Part shown: positions 1-5,129 of the stretch, piece after piece | How the letters are laid out: every line of letters begins with the position of its first letter | Numbering within the stretch: position 1 is the stretch's first letter | Assembly: GCA_964371695.1 (NCBI GenBank) | Contig: CAYJOG010000226.1 | Span: 1 to 5,285, forward strand | From: CAYJOG01 sp964371695 [NCBI: uncultured bacterium] | GTDB lineage: Bacteria; CAYJOG01 | Length of the DNA: 5,285 nt | Direction of reading: 5' to 3' | Notes under the pieces: generated by a model | Told to the model about the DNA's origin: nothing | The model's database searches: none | What the model saw: the letters and a program-made list of their open reading frames with translations, nothing else | Made by a program: the position numbers and the translations under genes

Positions 1-170
1 CGGCACAAGTAAAAGATTAAATAATTTGGTGTGTTTTTTTTATTTCTAGTGGTTAGCCGCTTGCGGTGTATGCACGACGGGTTGGCCAAGGCTTGAGTCA
101 GGAGTACTCAGCAATTGCTTCATCAATTCCGAAAGTGTTCTACCCTTCGCCCGTGCAGGGCCAGCAGCGC
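1..170 (+). promoter_or_regulatory. AT-richer leader upstream of the glycosyltransferase
   Basis: The first 65 bases are AT-rich and have a stop codon (TAG at 54-56) in the glycosyltransferase frame, so the gene cannot extend further left. Bases 66-152 are open in that frame but have roughly half G/C at third positions. From about 153 onward this jumps to nearly 90%, so this stretch is more likely 5' untranslated leader than coding. Two palindromes abut here, GAGTACTC (102-109) and AGCAATTGCT (110-119). An A/T-rich stretch at 17-45 could hold a promoter, but no clear -35/-10 pair was seen. Calling it regulatory is inference from position and composition. Confidence 0.35.
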
Positions 171-1301
171 GTGGTGGATTATCTGGTGCACACCGGCGAG
201 CTGGGCGGGGCAGAGCGCAGCCTGCTGGCGCTTTTGGCCGCGTTGCCGCCGGTGGGTGTCGCGCCCCGTCTGGCGTGTCCCGCTGGCGAACTGGTAGAGG
301 CAGCGGCGGCACTGGGCTTGGCGCATCTGCCCGTGCCTTTTGCCCCGGTGCGCCTGAGCGGCGGGCCGGCCCAGTGGCCCGCCAGCCTGTGGCGGCTGTG
401 GGGCAACCGCCGCCTGTGGGCCGGTGTGGAAAAATCGCCGCTGGTGCATGCCAACAGCCACCGGGCGGCGCTCTATGCCCTGGGCCAAAGGGGGCCGCTG
501 GTGATGCACCTGCGCGAGGCTCTGGGCCACGGCCCGGCGGGGCGGTTGATACGCAGGGTGTTGCGCCGTCACGCCCCCGCCGTGGTGGCCAACAGCCGGT
601 TTTCGCTGGACAACCTCACACTGGGCAAACCCTGGCCCGCCCCCACGCTGGTGTTGCCCAATCCGCTGGACGCCGCCGCTTTTGCCCTGGCCGCCCAGGC
701 CCCGCTGCCGGTGGACCTGAACCTGCCCCCCGACGCCATTGTGCTGCTGCTGGTGGGCAATCTGGCTCCCAACAAGGGGCAGGACCGGCTGATACAGGCC
801 CTGGCCAAAGGGGGTGAGGCGCTGAAGGCGGTACACGTGGTGCTGGCGGGCGGCGTGATGCACAACCCGGCCCACGCCCGTTTTGCCGACACGCTGGCCC
901 CCATGGCCAGGGCGCTGGGTGTGGCGGAGCGGGTGCATCTGGTGGGGCATCAGGCCAGCGTGGCGCCGTTTTTTGGCCTGGCCCATGGCGTGGTGATTCC
1001 CAGCGAAATGGAGACCTTTGGCCGCGTGGTGCTGGAGGCCGCCGCTGTAAAAAAACCCGTGCTGGCCCACGCCGTGGGGGGGCTGACCGAGCTGGTGCAC
1101 CACGCCCGCACGGGTTATGGCTACCGGGGCAGCCTCACAGCGGCGCTGAGCGATTTTGTCCGCGCCCGCCACATGTGGCCGCAGTGGGCGGGGGCGGCAC
1201 ACCAACAGGTGCTGCCCCCCAGCGACCCCCAGCGGGTGGCCCAGACGCTGGCGGATTTTTATGACAAGGTGCAACGAAAGCGGCAGTCCAGCCAGACATA
1301 A
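171..1301 (+). CDS. Glycosyltransferase family 4 (GT-B fold), 376 aa
   Basis: A cytoplasmic or membrane-associated glycosyltransferase that likely moves a sugar from a nucleotide-sugar donor onto a lipid-linked or saccharide acceptor in surface polysaccharide synthesis. Numbering from GTG 171, the N-terminal domain opens with a beta strand and a GGAE loop (12-15). The linker region has the typical ANSRF (140-144) and LPNPLD (162-167) motifs. The C-terminal donor domain has VGNLAPNKGQD (195-205) with a lysine at 202, and the retaining GT4 E-x7-E motif at E281 and E289 within EMETFGRVVLEA. Length suits the family. The start is uncertain: the frame is open from GTG 66, with further GTGs at 135, 153, 171 and 174. 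I chose 171 because third-position G/C rises sharply near 153, an AGGG (157-160) lies 10 bases upstream, and the protein then begins right at the conserved first strand. Donor and acceptor cannot be read from the sequence. The next gene downstream is a sugar kinase. Confidence 0.88.
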   Translation: MVDYLVHTGELGGAERSLLALLAALPPVGVAPRLACPAGELVEAAAALGLAHLPVPFAPVRLSGGPAQWPASLWRLWGNRRLWAGVEKSPLVHANSHRAALYALGQRGPLVMHLREALGHGPAGRLIRRVLRRHAPAVVANSRFSLDNLTLGKPWPAPTLVLPNPLDAAAFALAAQAPLPVDLNLPPDAIVLLLVGNLAPNKGQDRLIQALAKGGEALKAVHVVLAGGVMHNPAHARFADTLAPMARALGVAERVHLVGHQASVAPFFGLAHGVVIPSEMETFGRVVLEAAAVKKPVLAHAVGGLTELVHHARTGYGYRGSLTAALSDFVRARHMWPQWAGAAHQQVLPPSDPQRVAQTLADFYDKVQRKRQSSQT

Positions 1302-1330
1302 ACCCAAAACCATTTTCCGGTGGCGCCGCA

Positions 1331-1356
1331 GTAGCCACGGGCGTCTCGCCTGTGGC
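1331..1356 (+). repeat. Single GTAG-type REP-like hairpin
   Basis: GTAG (1331-1334) stands at the 5' foot of a hairpin. Its arms are GCCACGGGCG (1334-1343) and CGCCTGTGGC (1347-1356), with one G-T wobble and a three-base TCT loop. GTAG at the hairpin foot is the hallmark of REP sequences recognised by RAYT (TnpA-REP) transposases. It lies 29 bases after the glycosyltransferase stop. No T-tract follows, so a terminator role is not supported. It differs in sequence from the doublets at 2801 and 4173. Confidence 0.55.
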
Positions 1357-1385
1357 ATAAAACCAAAAGCCCAAAACCCTATTTT

Positions 1386-1592
1386 GTTTTTTGTCTTTGA
1401 ATAACCCCTCACCCCAACCCTCTCCCCGGTTGGGGAGAGGGGGTAAGCCGCCTGTTTGACGTGCAGATTTCTGAGTACATGTCTTCGCAAGCCGTTGAAG
1501 TTCGGGTTATCCGCCGGGATGATTTCTTTCCCCCCCTCTCCCCTTTAATGGGGAGAGGGTTGGGGTGAGGGGTTTATTCAAGAGCAAAAAAC
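1386..1592. repeat. MITE-like element with long terminal inverted repeats
   Basis: The left arm (about 1386-1427) and right arm (about 1550-1592) are imperfect inverted copies of each other. Both contain TTGAATAA then CCCCTCACCCCAACCCTCTC, with one extra A in the right arm and a few mismatches near the outer end, which is GTTTTTTG in both. Each arm also closes a perfect 10-bp hairpin of its own: CCCTCTCCCC with GGGGAGAGGG at 1418-1427/1432-1441 and at 1534-1543/1550-1559. About 90 bases of unrelated sequence lie between the hairpins, with no transposase. The C-rich core is a motif I know as a common intergenic repeat in proteobacterial genomes. Whether the whole unit moves as a MITE is inference. 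No target-site duplication was found. Confidence 0.65.
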
Positions 1593-1613
1593 CACTGCTT
1601 TTTGCCTGTATTT

Positions 1614-1639
1614 TGACCCGGCACGACAGTGCCGGGTCA
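1614..1639. repeat. Perfect 11-bp hairpin
   Basis: TGACCCGGCAC (1614-1624) pairs perfectly with GTGCCGGGTCA (1629-1639) around a GACA loop. No T-tract follows on either strand: A-rich sequence follows on the plus strand and AAAATACAGG on the minus. It is therefore not a standard intrinsic terminator. It may be a palindromic repeat unit or a binding site. It lies about 107 bases upstream of the kinase start. Confidence 0.5.
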
Positions 1640-1746
1640 GTCAAAAACAAAAAAACCTTGTTTGGTTTTTCTATTCACCTCTGCCCCGTTTTCCCGGCGG
1701 CCCAAAAAATCGGGACACCCCCGGCTGGTGGAATTATCCTCTCGCC

Positions 1747-2790
1747 ATGGCCAAACCCCTTCCTCCCCCTCTTTCACTCAAGGCCCCGGTGCGGGTGGAC
1801 CTCGCCGGGGGCACGCTGGACATCCACCCCCTTTACCTGTTCCTCCCCGGCGGCGGTGTCACGGTGAACATGGCCATTCCACACTACGCCCAGGTCACCC
1901 TTGCTCCCCGGCGCGACAAGCTGATCGAGCTGCTGCTGCCCGACCTGAAGGAAACCCCCGCCATTACGTTTGAGAACCTCGCCGCCATGGATTTTGCCGG
2001 GCCAAGCGGCCTGGTGCAGCGGGCCATTGCCTATTTCGCGCCGCGCTTTGGCCTGGACGTGAAGGCCGAAATCACCCTGCCCGTGGGCACCGGCCTGGGG
2101 GCCAGCAGCACGCTGTTGATGGCGTTGATGCACGGCCTGAACCACCTCACCGGCGCGGGCATTGCCCCAGAGGCGGTCATCCACGCCGGGGCTGATCTGG
2201 AAGCCCAGCACATTCTGATTCCCACCGGCAAGCAGGATTATTTCCCCGCCACGTTTGGCGGGGCCATGGCGCTGCATTTCAGCGAACACGGCGTGCGGCG
2301 CGAGGCCCTGCCCCTTGCCCCGACCTTTGTCAAAACCCTGGGGGCGGCGGGGGTGCTGGTACACACGGGCACCAGTCGTTTCAGCGGCGCGAACAACTGG
2401 AACATGCTCAAGCGGGTGGTGGAACAAAAAGACCACGCCCCCGAAAAATTGCAGGCCATCGCCAGTGCGGCGGCGGCGGCGCGTCTGGCGCTTTTGGCGG
2501 GAGACCTGCGGGCACTGGCCCGTGCGGTGGAAGACGAATGGGAAGTGCGCCGCACGCTGGCCAAGGGGGTGAGCAACGACCGCATCGAGTTTCTGCACAT
2601 CACGGCCCGCAAGGCGGGGGCCTTGGGGGGCAAGATTCTGGGGGCGGGCGGCGGGGGTTGTTATTTCTGCCTGGCCCCGCCCGAAAAAGCAGACCGCGTG
2701 CGGGCGGCGCTGGTGGCCGAGGGCGCGCTGACGCTGGCGTTTGGCCTGGAGCCAAAAGGCGCGCTGAAGAGCATTGGACAGGGGCGTTAG
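1747..2790 (+). CDS. GHMP-superfamily sugar kinase, HddA/fucokinase-like, 347 aa
   Basis: An ATP-dependent small-molecule kinase of the GHMP fold, probably phosphorylating a sugar or sugar phosphate in the cytoplasm. Motif 1 is APVRVDLAGGTLDI (13-26). Motif 2, the phosphate-binding loop, is PVGTGLGASS (112-121). Motif 3 is KILGAGGGGC (296-305). GKQDYFPATFGG (161-172) matches the G-x-QD-x-(Y/F) segment of D-glycero-D-manno-heptose 7-phosphate kinases and bacterial fucokinases, in which the Asp (here D164) is taken as catalytic. The segment VHTGTSRFSGANNW (205-218) also fits that branch. Motif 1 reads AGGTLDI rather than the AGGGTDL usual in HddA, so the substrate is uncertain; galactose, fucose or a heptose phosphate are possible. 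Length is normal for the family. The ATG follows GGTGGA by 14 bases, so initiation looks weak. A glycosyltransferase upstream suggests activated-sugar supply for a surface glycan (inference). It converges with the minus-strand genes. Confidence 0.85.
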   Translation: MAKPLPPPLSLKAPVRVDLAGGTLDIHPLYLFLPGGGVTVNMAIPHYAQVTLAPRRDKLIELLLPDLKETPAITFENLAAMDFAGPSGLVQRAIAYFAPRFGLDVKAEITLPVGTGLGASSTLLMALMHGLNHLTGAGIAPEAVIHAGADLEAQHILIPTGKQDYFPATFGGAMALHFSEHGVRREALPLAPTFVKTLGAAGVLVHTGTSRFSGANNWNMLKRVVEQKDHAPEKLQAIASAAAAARLALLAGDLRALARAVEDEWEVRRTLAKGVSNDRIEFLHITARKAGALGGKILGAGGGGCYFCLAPPEKADRVRAALVAEGALTLAFGLEPKGALKSIGQGR

Positions 2791-2800
2791 TTCATTTTGA

Positions 2801-2856
2801 GTAGCAGCGATGTCCCCATCGCTGCTGTAACAGTGCGGTGGGGACACCGCACCTAC
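2801..2856. repeat. REP doublet (BIME-like), copy A
   Basis: Two perfect hairpins stand in inverted arrangement. On the plus strand, GTAG (2801-2804) begins a hairpin with arms AGCAGCGATG (2803-2812) and CATCGCTGCT (2817-2826) around TCCC. On the minus strand, GTAG (2856-2853) begins a hairpin with arms at 2852-2845 and 2840-2833 (GTGCGGTG/CACCGCAC), also with a TCCC loop. This matches paired REPs with a GTAG foot, as mobilised by RAYT transposases. A related copy lies at 4173-4229. It sits between the convergent kinase and small-membrane-protein genes. No RAYT gene is in the window. Confidence 0.75.
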
Positions 2857-2867
2857 TCCTCTTTTTT
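2833..2867 (+). terminator. Possible terminator for the kinase gene
   Basis: The second hairpin of the REP doublet (2833-2852, 8 bp, loop GGGA) is followed by CTACTCCTC and then six T residues (2862-2867). The T-tract starts nine bases after the stem, which is further than in a typical intrinsic terminator. Termination here is plausible but weakly supported. It is the only candidate after the kinase stop at 2790. Confidence 0.3.
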
Positions 2868-2881
2868 AAACAAATGAACCA

Positions 2882-3070
2882 CTACTTCGGCCACGCGCCG
2901 AACACACCGGGCAGCACGGTGCGCAGCACCCAGTCCACACCCACCACATAAAAGCCGCACCACAGGCCCATCAGCACACCCACCACCGCCGCCATGGGCC
3001 AGCGCACCACCGCCGGTTTGGGAGGCTTGGGCGCGGTGGGTTCCGGGGCGGTGGCGGCGGGGTTGTTCAC
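2882..3070 (-). CDS. Small single-span membrane protein, 62 aa
   Basis: I do not recognise the family. The protein starts with a Pro/Ala-rich, probably extended tail with repeated P-x-P elements (residues 4-20). A Trp-containing hydrophobic segment of about 20 residues follows (roughly 26-46, WPMAAVVGVLMGLWCGFYVV), then a short C-terminal tail with VDW and LPGVFGAW. One transmembrane helix is likely. The GTG start at 3070-3068 overlaps the TGA stop of the parvulin gene (3069-3067) as GTGA, and GGAGG (minus strand, 3082-3078) lies 7 bases upstream. This start is therefore well supported, and translation is likely coupled to the parvulin. The frame is open further upstream to 3148, but that part lies inside the parvulin gene and has no RBS support. 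An envelope role alongside the foldase is inference. Confidence is good that it is a gene and low on function. Confidence 0.7.
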   Translation of the reverse strand: MNNPAATAPEPTAPKPPKPAVVRWPMAAVVGVLMGLWCGFYVVGVDWVLRTVLPGVFGAWPK

Positions 3071-4050
3071 GGTGTTTCCTCCAGCGAGAACATCATGGGG
3101 GCGAACAGAATATTGATGGCGGCCTGCTGGGTGATCTGTTTGGTCCATTCGCCGATGGACTGAAGCGCCTTCTGGCCCCGCACGGCTTCTTTGGCCATGG
3201 CGATGAGCCTGGGCATGTCGTCGCGGGCCAGCTTGCGGTCAGAGAGTTGCACCGCCAGCCACTTGCCGTCCTGGGCTTTGATGGGGTCGCTCACTTCACC
3301 CTCTTTCAGTTTTTCGAGATACATGGAATAAACCGGCCCCATTTCGCTGGGGGTTTGCCAACCTTCGTCGCCGCCCTTGGCGCGGGTCTGTTCGTCCTGG
3401 CTTTCTTTTTTGGCGATTTCGGCGAAGGACGCACCCTGCCTGACCCGTTTTTTCACCGACGCCGCAGCGCTCTTGCTGGGCAGCAAAATGCGGCGGATGC
3501 GAATGGCCACCGTCTCTTTGCCGAAGTCCTGCACGAACCGGTCGATTTCGTCGGCGGTGGGGGCCGCCACCTGGGCGGCTTCATCGCGGCGTTTTTCAAA
3601 CACCTTTTTCACCAGCAACTGGCGCACGGTGTCGTCGCGCACCTTGGCGTTGTTGAGGGGATCCAGCAGCAGCTTGTGCAGGGTTTCGGCGGCTTTCTGG
3701 CCCAGTTGTTTTTCCACCATGTCCACGCGGTCCTTCAGCATGGCGTCCACCTCGCTGGATGAAACATCCCCCGGGTGCAGGCCCATGCGGGCGGCCTCCT
3801 GCAGATAAAGTTTTTCGATCACGGCGCTTTTCAGCGCCCGTTTGAGCAGGTCGCTTTTGCCCGACTGCTGCAACACGCGGAACACGTCTGCGAGGGTGAC
3901 GTTTTCGCCGTTTACCGACGCCAGATTCACATTCTGACCCACGTCTGAGCCAAGGGTGATGGCCGCCCGGGCGGGCGACTGCGCCACACAAAGGCCCCAC
4001 AGCACCACACAGATTCCCCAAAATCCTTTTTTGAACACGCGTTTGAACAT
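3067..4050 (-). CDS. Periplasmic SurA/PrsA-like parvulin (PpiC-type) foldase, 327 aa
   Basis: A secreted folding factor of the parvulin peptidyl-prolyl isomerase group, expected to act on envelope proteins in the periplasm. A Sec signal peptide is clear: basic MFKRVFKK, a hydrophobic core (about 9-23), and an ARA cleavage site near residue 29. The N-terminal part has the SurA/PrsA pattern VNGENVTLADV (46-56) followed by long helices. One PpiC domain spans about 180-270, with ILL (188-190), GASFAEIAKKES (206-217), GGDEGW (226-231), LKEGEVSDPI (248-257) and DGKWLAVQL (261-269). At 327 aa it has one isomerase domain, unlike the two of E. coli SurA. The usual His of the HIL strand is Arg (R187), and the His of the GYHII strand appears to be Trp (W264), so catalysis may be weak and a chaperone role more likely (inference). 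The start is ATG with only a weak AGG upstream. It is coupled to the downstream small membrane gene. Confidence 0.88.
   Translation of the reverse strand: MFKRVFKKGFWGICVVLWGLCVAQSPARAAITLGSDVGQNVNLASVNGENVTLADVFRVLQQSGKSDLLKRALKSAVIEKLYLQEAARMGLHPGDVSSSEVDAMLKDRVDMVEKQLGQKAAETLHKLLLDPLNNAKVRDDTVRQLLVKKVFEKRRDEAAQVAAPTADEIDRFVQDFGKETVAIRIRRILLPSKSAAASVKKRVRQGASFAEIAKKESQDEQTRAKGGDEGWQTPSEMGPVYSMYLEKLKEGEVSDPIKAQDGKWLAVQLSDRKLARDDMPRLIAMAKEAVRGQKALQSIGEWTKQITQQAAINILFAPMMFSLEETP
3078..3082 (-). promoter_or_regulatory. Shine-Dalgarno GGAGG for the small membrane protein
   Basis: Read on the minus strand this is GGAGG, inside the last codons of the parvulin gene and 7 bases before the GTG at 3070. 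It decides the start of the small gene and supports translational coupling through the GTGA overlap. Confidence 0.7.
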
Positions 4051-4075
4051 GAAGGGCAGCCTAGTGAAAAAGCGC

Positions 4076-4087
4076 CGTCGCCGCTAC
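4076..4087 (-). repeat. Isolated REP half-site, inverted relative to copy B
   Basis: On the minus strand this reads GTAGCGGCGACG, identical over 12 bases to the start of REP copy B (4173-4184) but in opposite orientation. The closing arm of the hairpin is missing, so it looks like a decayed or truncated REP. It lies in the leader of the parvulin gene, about 26 bases before its ATG. Confidence 0.4.
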
Positions 4088-4132
4088 CCAAAGCAACAGA
4101 CCAGAGCGGTTTGATACCTTGGGTCGGCCCAC

Positions 4133-4161
4133 AAAAAAGCCGGGCGCGTGGCCCGGCTTTT
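4133..4161 (-). terminator. Rho-independent terminator of the SDR gene
   Basis: A perfect 11-bp stem (4135-4145 with 4151-4161, core GCCGGGC/GCCCGGC) and a five-base loop. On the minus strand the stem runs into six T residues (complement of 4138-4133). It lies about 90 bases past the SDR stop, with REP copy B in between. On the plus strand only four T follow, so it is mainly a minus-strand terminator. It also separates the SDR transcript from the parvulin unit. Confidence 0.8.
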
Positions 4162-4172
4162 GAGGTGTGTGC

Positions 4173-4229
4173 GTAGCGGCGACGCCCCCGTCGCCGTTTT
4201 TATAAGCGCGGTGCGGACACCGCGCCTAC
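4173..4229. repeat. REP doublet (BIME-like), copy B
   Basis: It has the same architecture as copy A at 2801. Plus-strand GTAG (4173-4176) begins a hairpin CGGCGACG/CGTCGCCG (4177-4184/4189-4196) with a CCCC loop, extendable by a G-T and an A-T pair. Minus-strand GTAG (4229-4226) begins a hairpin with arms 4225-4218 and 4213-4206 (GCGCGGTG/CACCGCGC). The two copies align over about 60 bases with one length difference, and many of the stem differences are compensatory. It lies in the 3' untranslated region of the SDR gene, ahead of the terminator. Confidence 0.75.
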
Positions 4230-4251
4230 TCCACAAAAACAATGCAAACTC

Positions 4252-5097
4252 TTATTTCGCCATGATGTCGTTGATTTTTTCGCCGATTTCCTCGGCGGTC
4301 CAGTCGCCGTCTTTTTTGCTGACGCCCTTGGTGGTCTCTGAGAGCCACAGCGCCAGGGCGTTGCCCCGCACGTCAAACACCTTGCCGGAGATTTTGCTGG
4401 ACAGGTCGCTGGCGAGATACACCACCATCACGGCAATCTGCTCAGGCTTCAGTTTGTCGCCCATGCCCTGCATGAAGGCGAGGTCTTCGGTCATGCGGGT
4501 CATGGCCACGGGCGCGATGGCGTTGCAGCGGATGCCGCCCTTCTGGCCTTCCATGGCCACCACGCGGGTGAAGCCGGCAATGCCCGCCTTGGCGGCGGCG
4601 TAGTTGGCCTGACCAAAATTGCCCTGCAGGCCGCTCAAGCTGGAGGTGTTGATGATGCTGCCGCCGTGGCCCGCCTCGAGCATGTACAAAAACGCCGCCT
4701 GGGTCACCAGATAGGTGCCTTTCATGTGCACCTTCACCACGATGTCCCATTCTTCTTCGGTGAGTTTCTTGAGGGTTTTGTCCCGCAGAATGCCCGCGTT
4801 GTTCACCACGATGTCCAGCCGCCCGAACGTGTCCACGGCCTGTTTCACCATGGCGTCGGCGTCGGCCTTGTCGGCCACGTTGCCAAAGTTGGCCACGGCT
4901 TCGCCGCCGGCTTCCTTGATGAGGTTCACGGTTTCGTCGGCGGGAGAGTGGCCCGCGCCTGAGCCGCCGTGGCGGTCGCTGCCCAGGTCGTTCACCACCA
5001 CCTTGGCTCCTTCTTTGGCCAGCGCCAGCGCCTCGGCGCGGCCAATGCCGCCGCCCGCCCCCGTCACAATTGCTACCTTGCCGTCAAGTAATCCCAT
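4252..5097 (-). CDS. SDR oxidoreductase, MFE-2/(3R)-hydroxyacyl-CoA dehydrogenase-like, 281 aa
   Basis: A cytoplasmic NAD(P)-dependent short-chain dehydrogenase/reductase. The cofactor motif TGAGGGIG lies at 12-19, NNAG at 99-102, the catalytic Ser at S153 in TSSLSG, and the YxxxK pair at Y166 and K170. D37, at the end of the second strand (VVVNDLG), suggests NAD(H) rather than NADP(H). The longer loop after ND-LG (38-54), ILRDKTL after NNAG, and GNFGQANYAAAK strongly resemble the dehydrogenase domain of peroxisomal multifunctional enzyme 2 and its bacterial relatives, which oxidise (3R)-hydroxyacyl-CoA. The position usually held by the active-site Asn carries His (VHMKG, H124), as I recall also for MFE-2. 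The C-terminal tail (about 245-281) replaces the SCP2 and hydratase domains of the eukaryotic enzyme. The ATG has AGGAGG 7 bases upstream, a -10-like box and its own terminator, so it is probably monocistronic. The exact substrate is not readable. Confidence 0.9.
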   Translation of the reverse strand: MGLLDGKVAIVTGAGGGIGRAEALALAKEGAKVVVNDLGSDRHGGSGAGHSPADETVNLIKEAGGEAVANFGNVADKADADAMVKQAVDTFGRLDIVVNNAGILRDKTLKKLTEEEWDIVVKVHMKGTYLVTQAAFLYMLEAGHGGSIINTSSLSGLQGNFGQANYAAAKAGIAGFTRVVAMEGQKGGIRCNAIAPVAMTRMTEDLAFMQGMGDKLKPEQIAVMVVYLASDLSSKISGKVFDVRGNALALWLSETTKGVSKKDGDWTAEEIGEKINDIMAK

Positions 5098-5104
5098 GGT
5101 CGTG

Positions 5105-5110
5105 CCTCCT
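5105..5110 (-). promoter_or_regulatory. Shine-Dalgarno AGGAGG of the SDR gene
   Basis: The minus strand reads AGGAGG, ending 7 bases before the ATG at 5097. This is a full consensus site with ideal spacing. It fixes the start codon and predicts efficient translation. Confidence 0.85.
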
Positions 5111-5129
5111 GATGTGTAAATGGTCCGTG

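Larger units (their letters stand above)
1302..1746. other. Repeat-filled intergenic gap with no supported gene
   Basis: These 445 bases between two same-strand genes hold a GTAG hairpin (1331-1356), a long inverted-repeat element (1386-1592), an 11-bp perfect hairpin (1614-1639) and several A/T tracts. Short open frames here read through the repeats and resemble no protein I recognise. Just before the kinase, GGTGGA (1727-1732) is a possible but distant Shine-Dalgarno sequence, 14 bases from the ATG. No convincing promoter was seen. Confidence 0.7.

Noticed and set aside
1418-1441. Hairpin CCCTCTCCCC/GGGGAGAGGG as terminator of the glycosyltransferase
   Set aside because: No T-tract follows on the plus strand, and the same hairpin recurs at the other end of the repeat element, so it is better explained as part of that element.
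123-1490. A 455-codon open frame antisense to the glycosyltransferase
   Set aside because: High GC keeps antisense frames open. Its product is His/Gln/Arg-rich low-complexity sequence with no family motifs, it runs into the inverted-repeat element, and the plus-strand gene has clear GT4 motifs.
1565-1973. Short open frames between the inverted-repeat element and the kinase
   Set aside because: They begin inside the repeat arm, overlap the kinase out of frame, have no RBS and show no known domain.
1774-2847. A 357-codon open frame antisense to the GHMP kinase
   Set aside because: It is also His/Gln/Gly-rich with no recognisable domain, and its N-terminal part is encoded by the REP doublet. 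The sense strand has all three GHMP motifs.
3071-3148. Upstream extension of the small membrane protein
   Set aside because: This part overlaps the parvulin C-terminus in another frame and lacks an RBS. GGAGG at the right distance supports GTG 3070 instead.
3247-3762. Plus-strand open frames opposite the parvulin gene
   Set aside because: They mirror a well-supported gene with a signal peptide and PpiC motifs, and their own products are Phe/His/Gly-rich without motifs.
3979-4050. Lipoprotein signal in the parvulin N-terminus (WGLCVAQ)
   Set aside because: Leu precedes the Cys where Gly, Ala or Ser is needed, and a good ARA signal peptidase I site follows.
2801-4229. CRISPR array
   Set aside because: The two repeat copies are 1.3 kb apart with genes between them. 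There is no regular spacer pattern and no cas gene.
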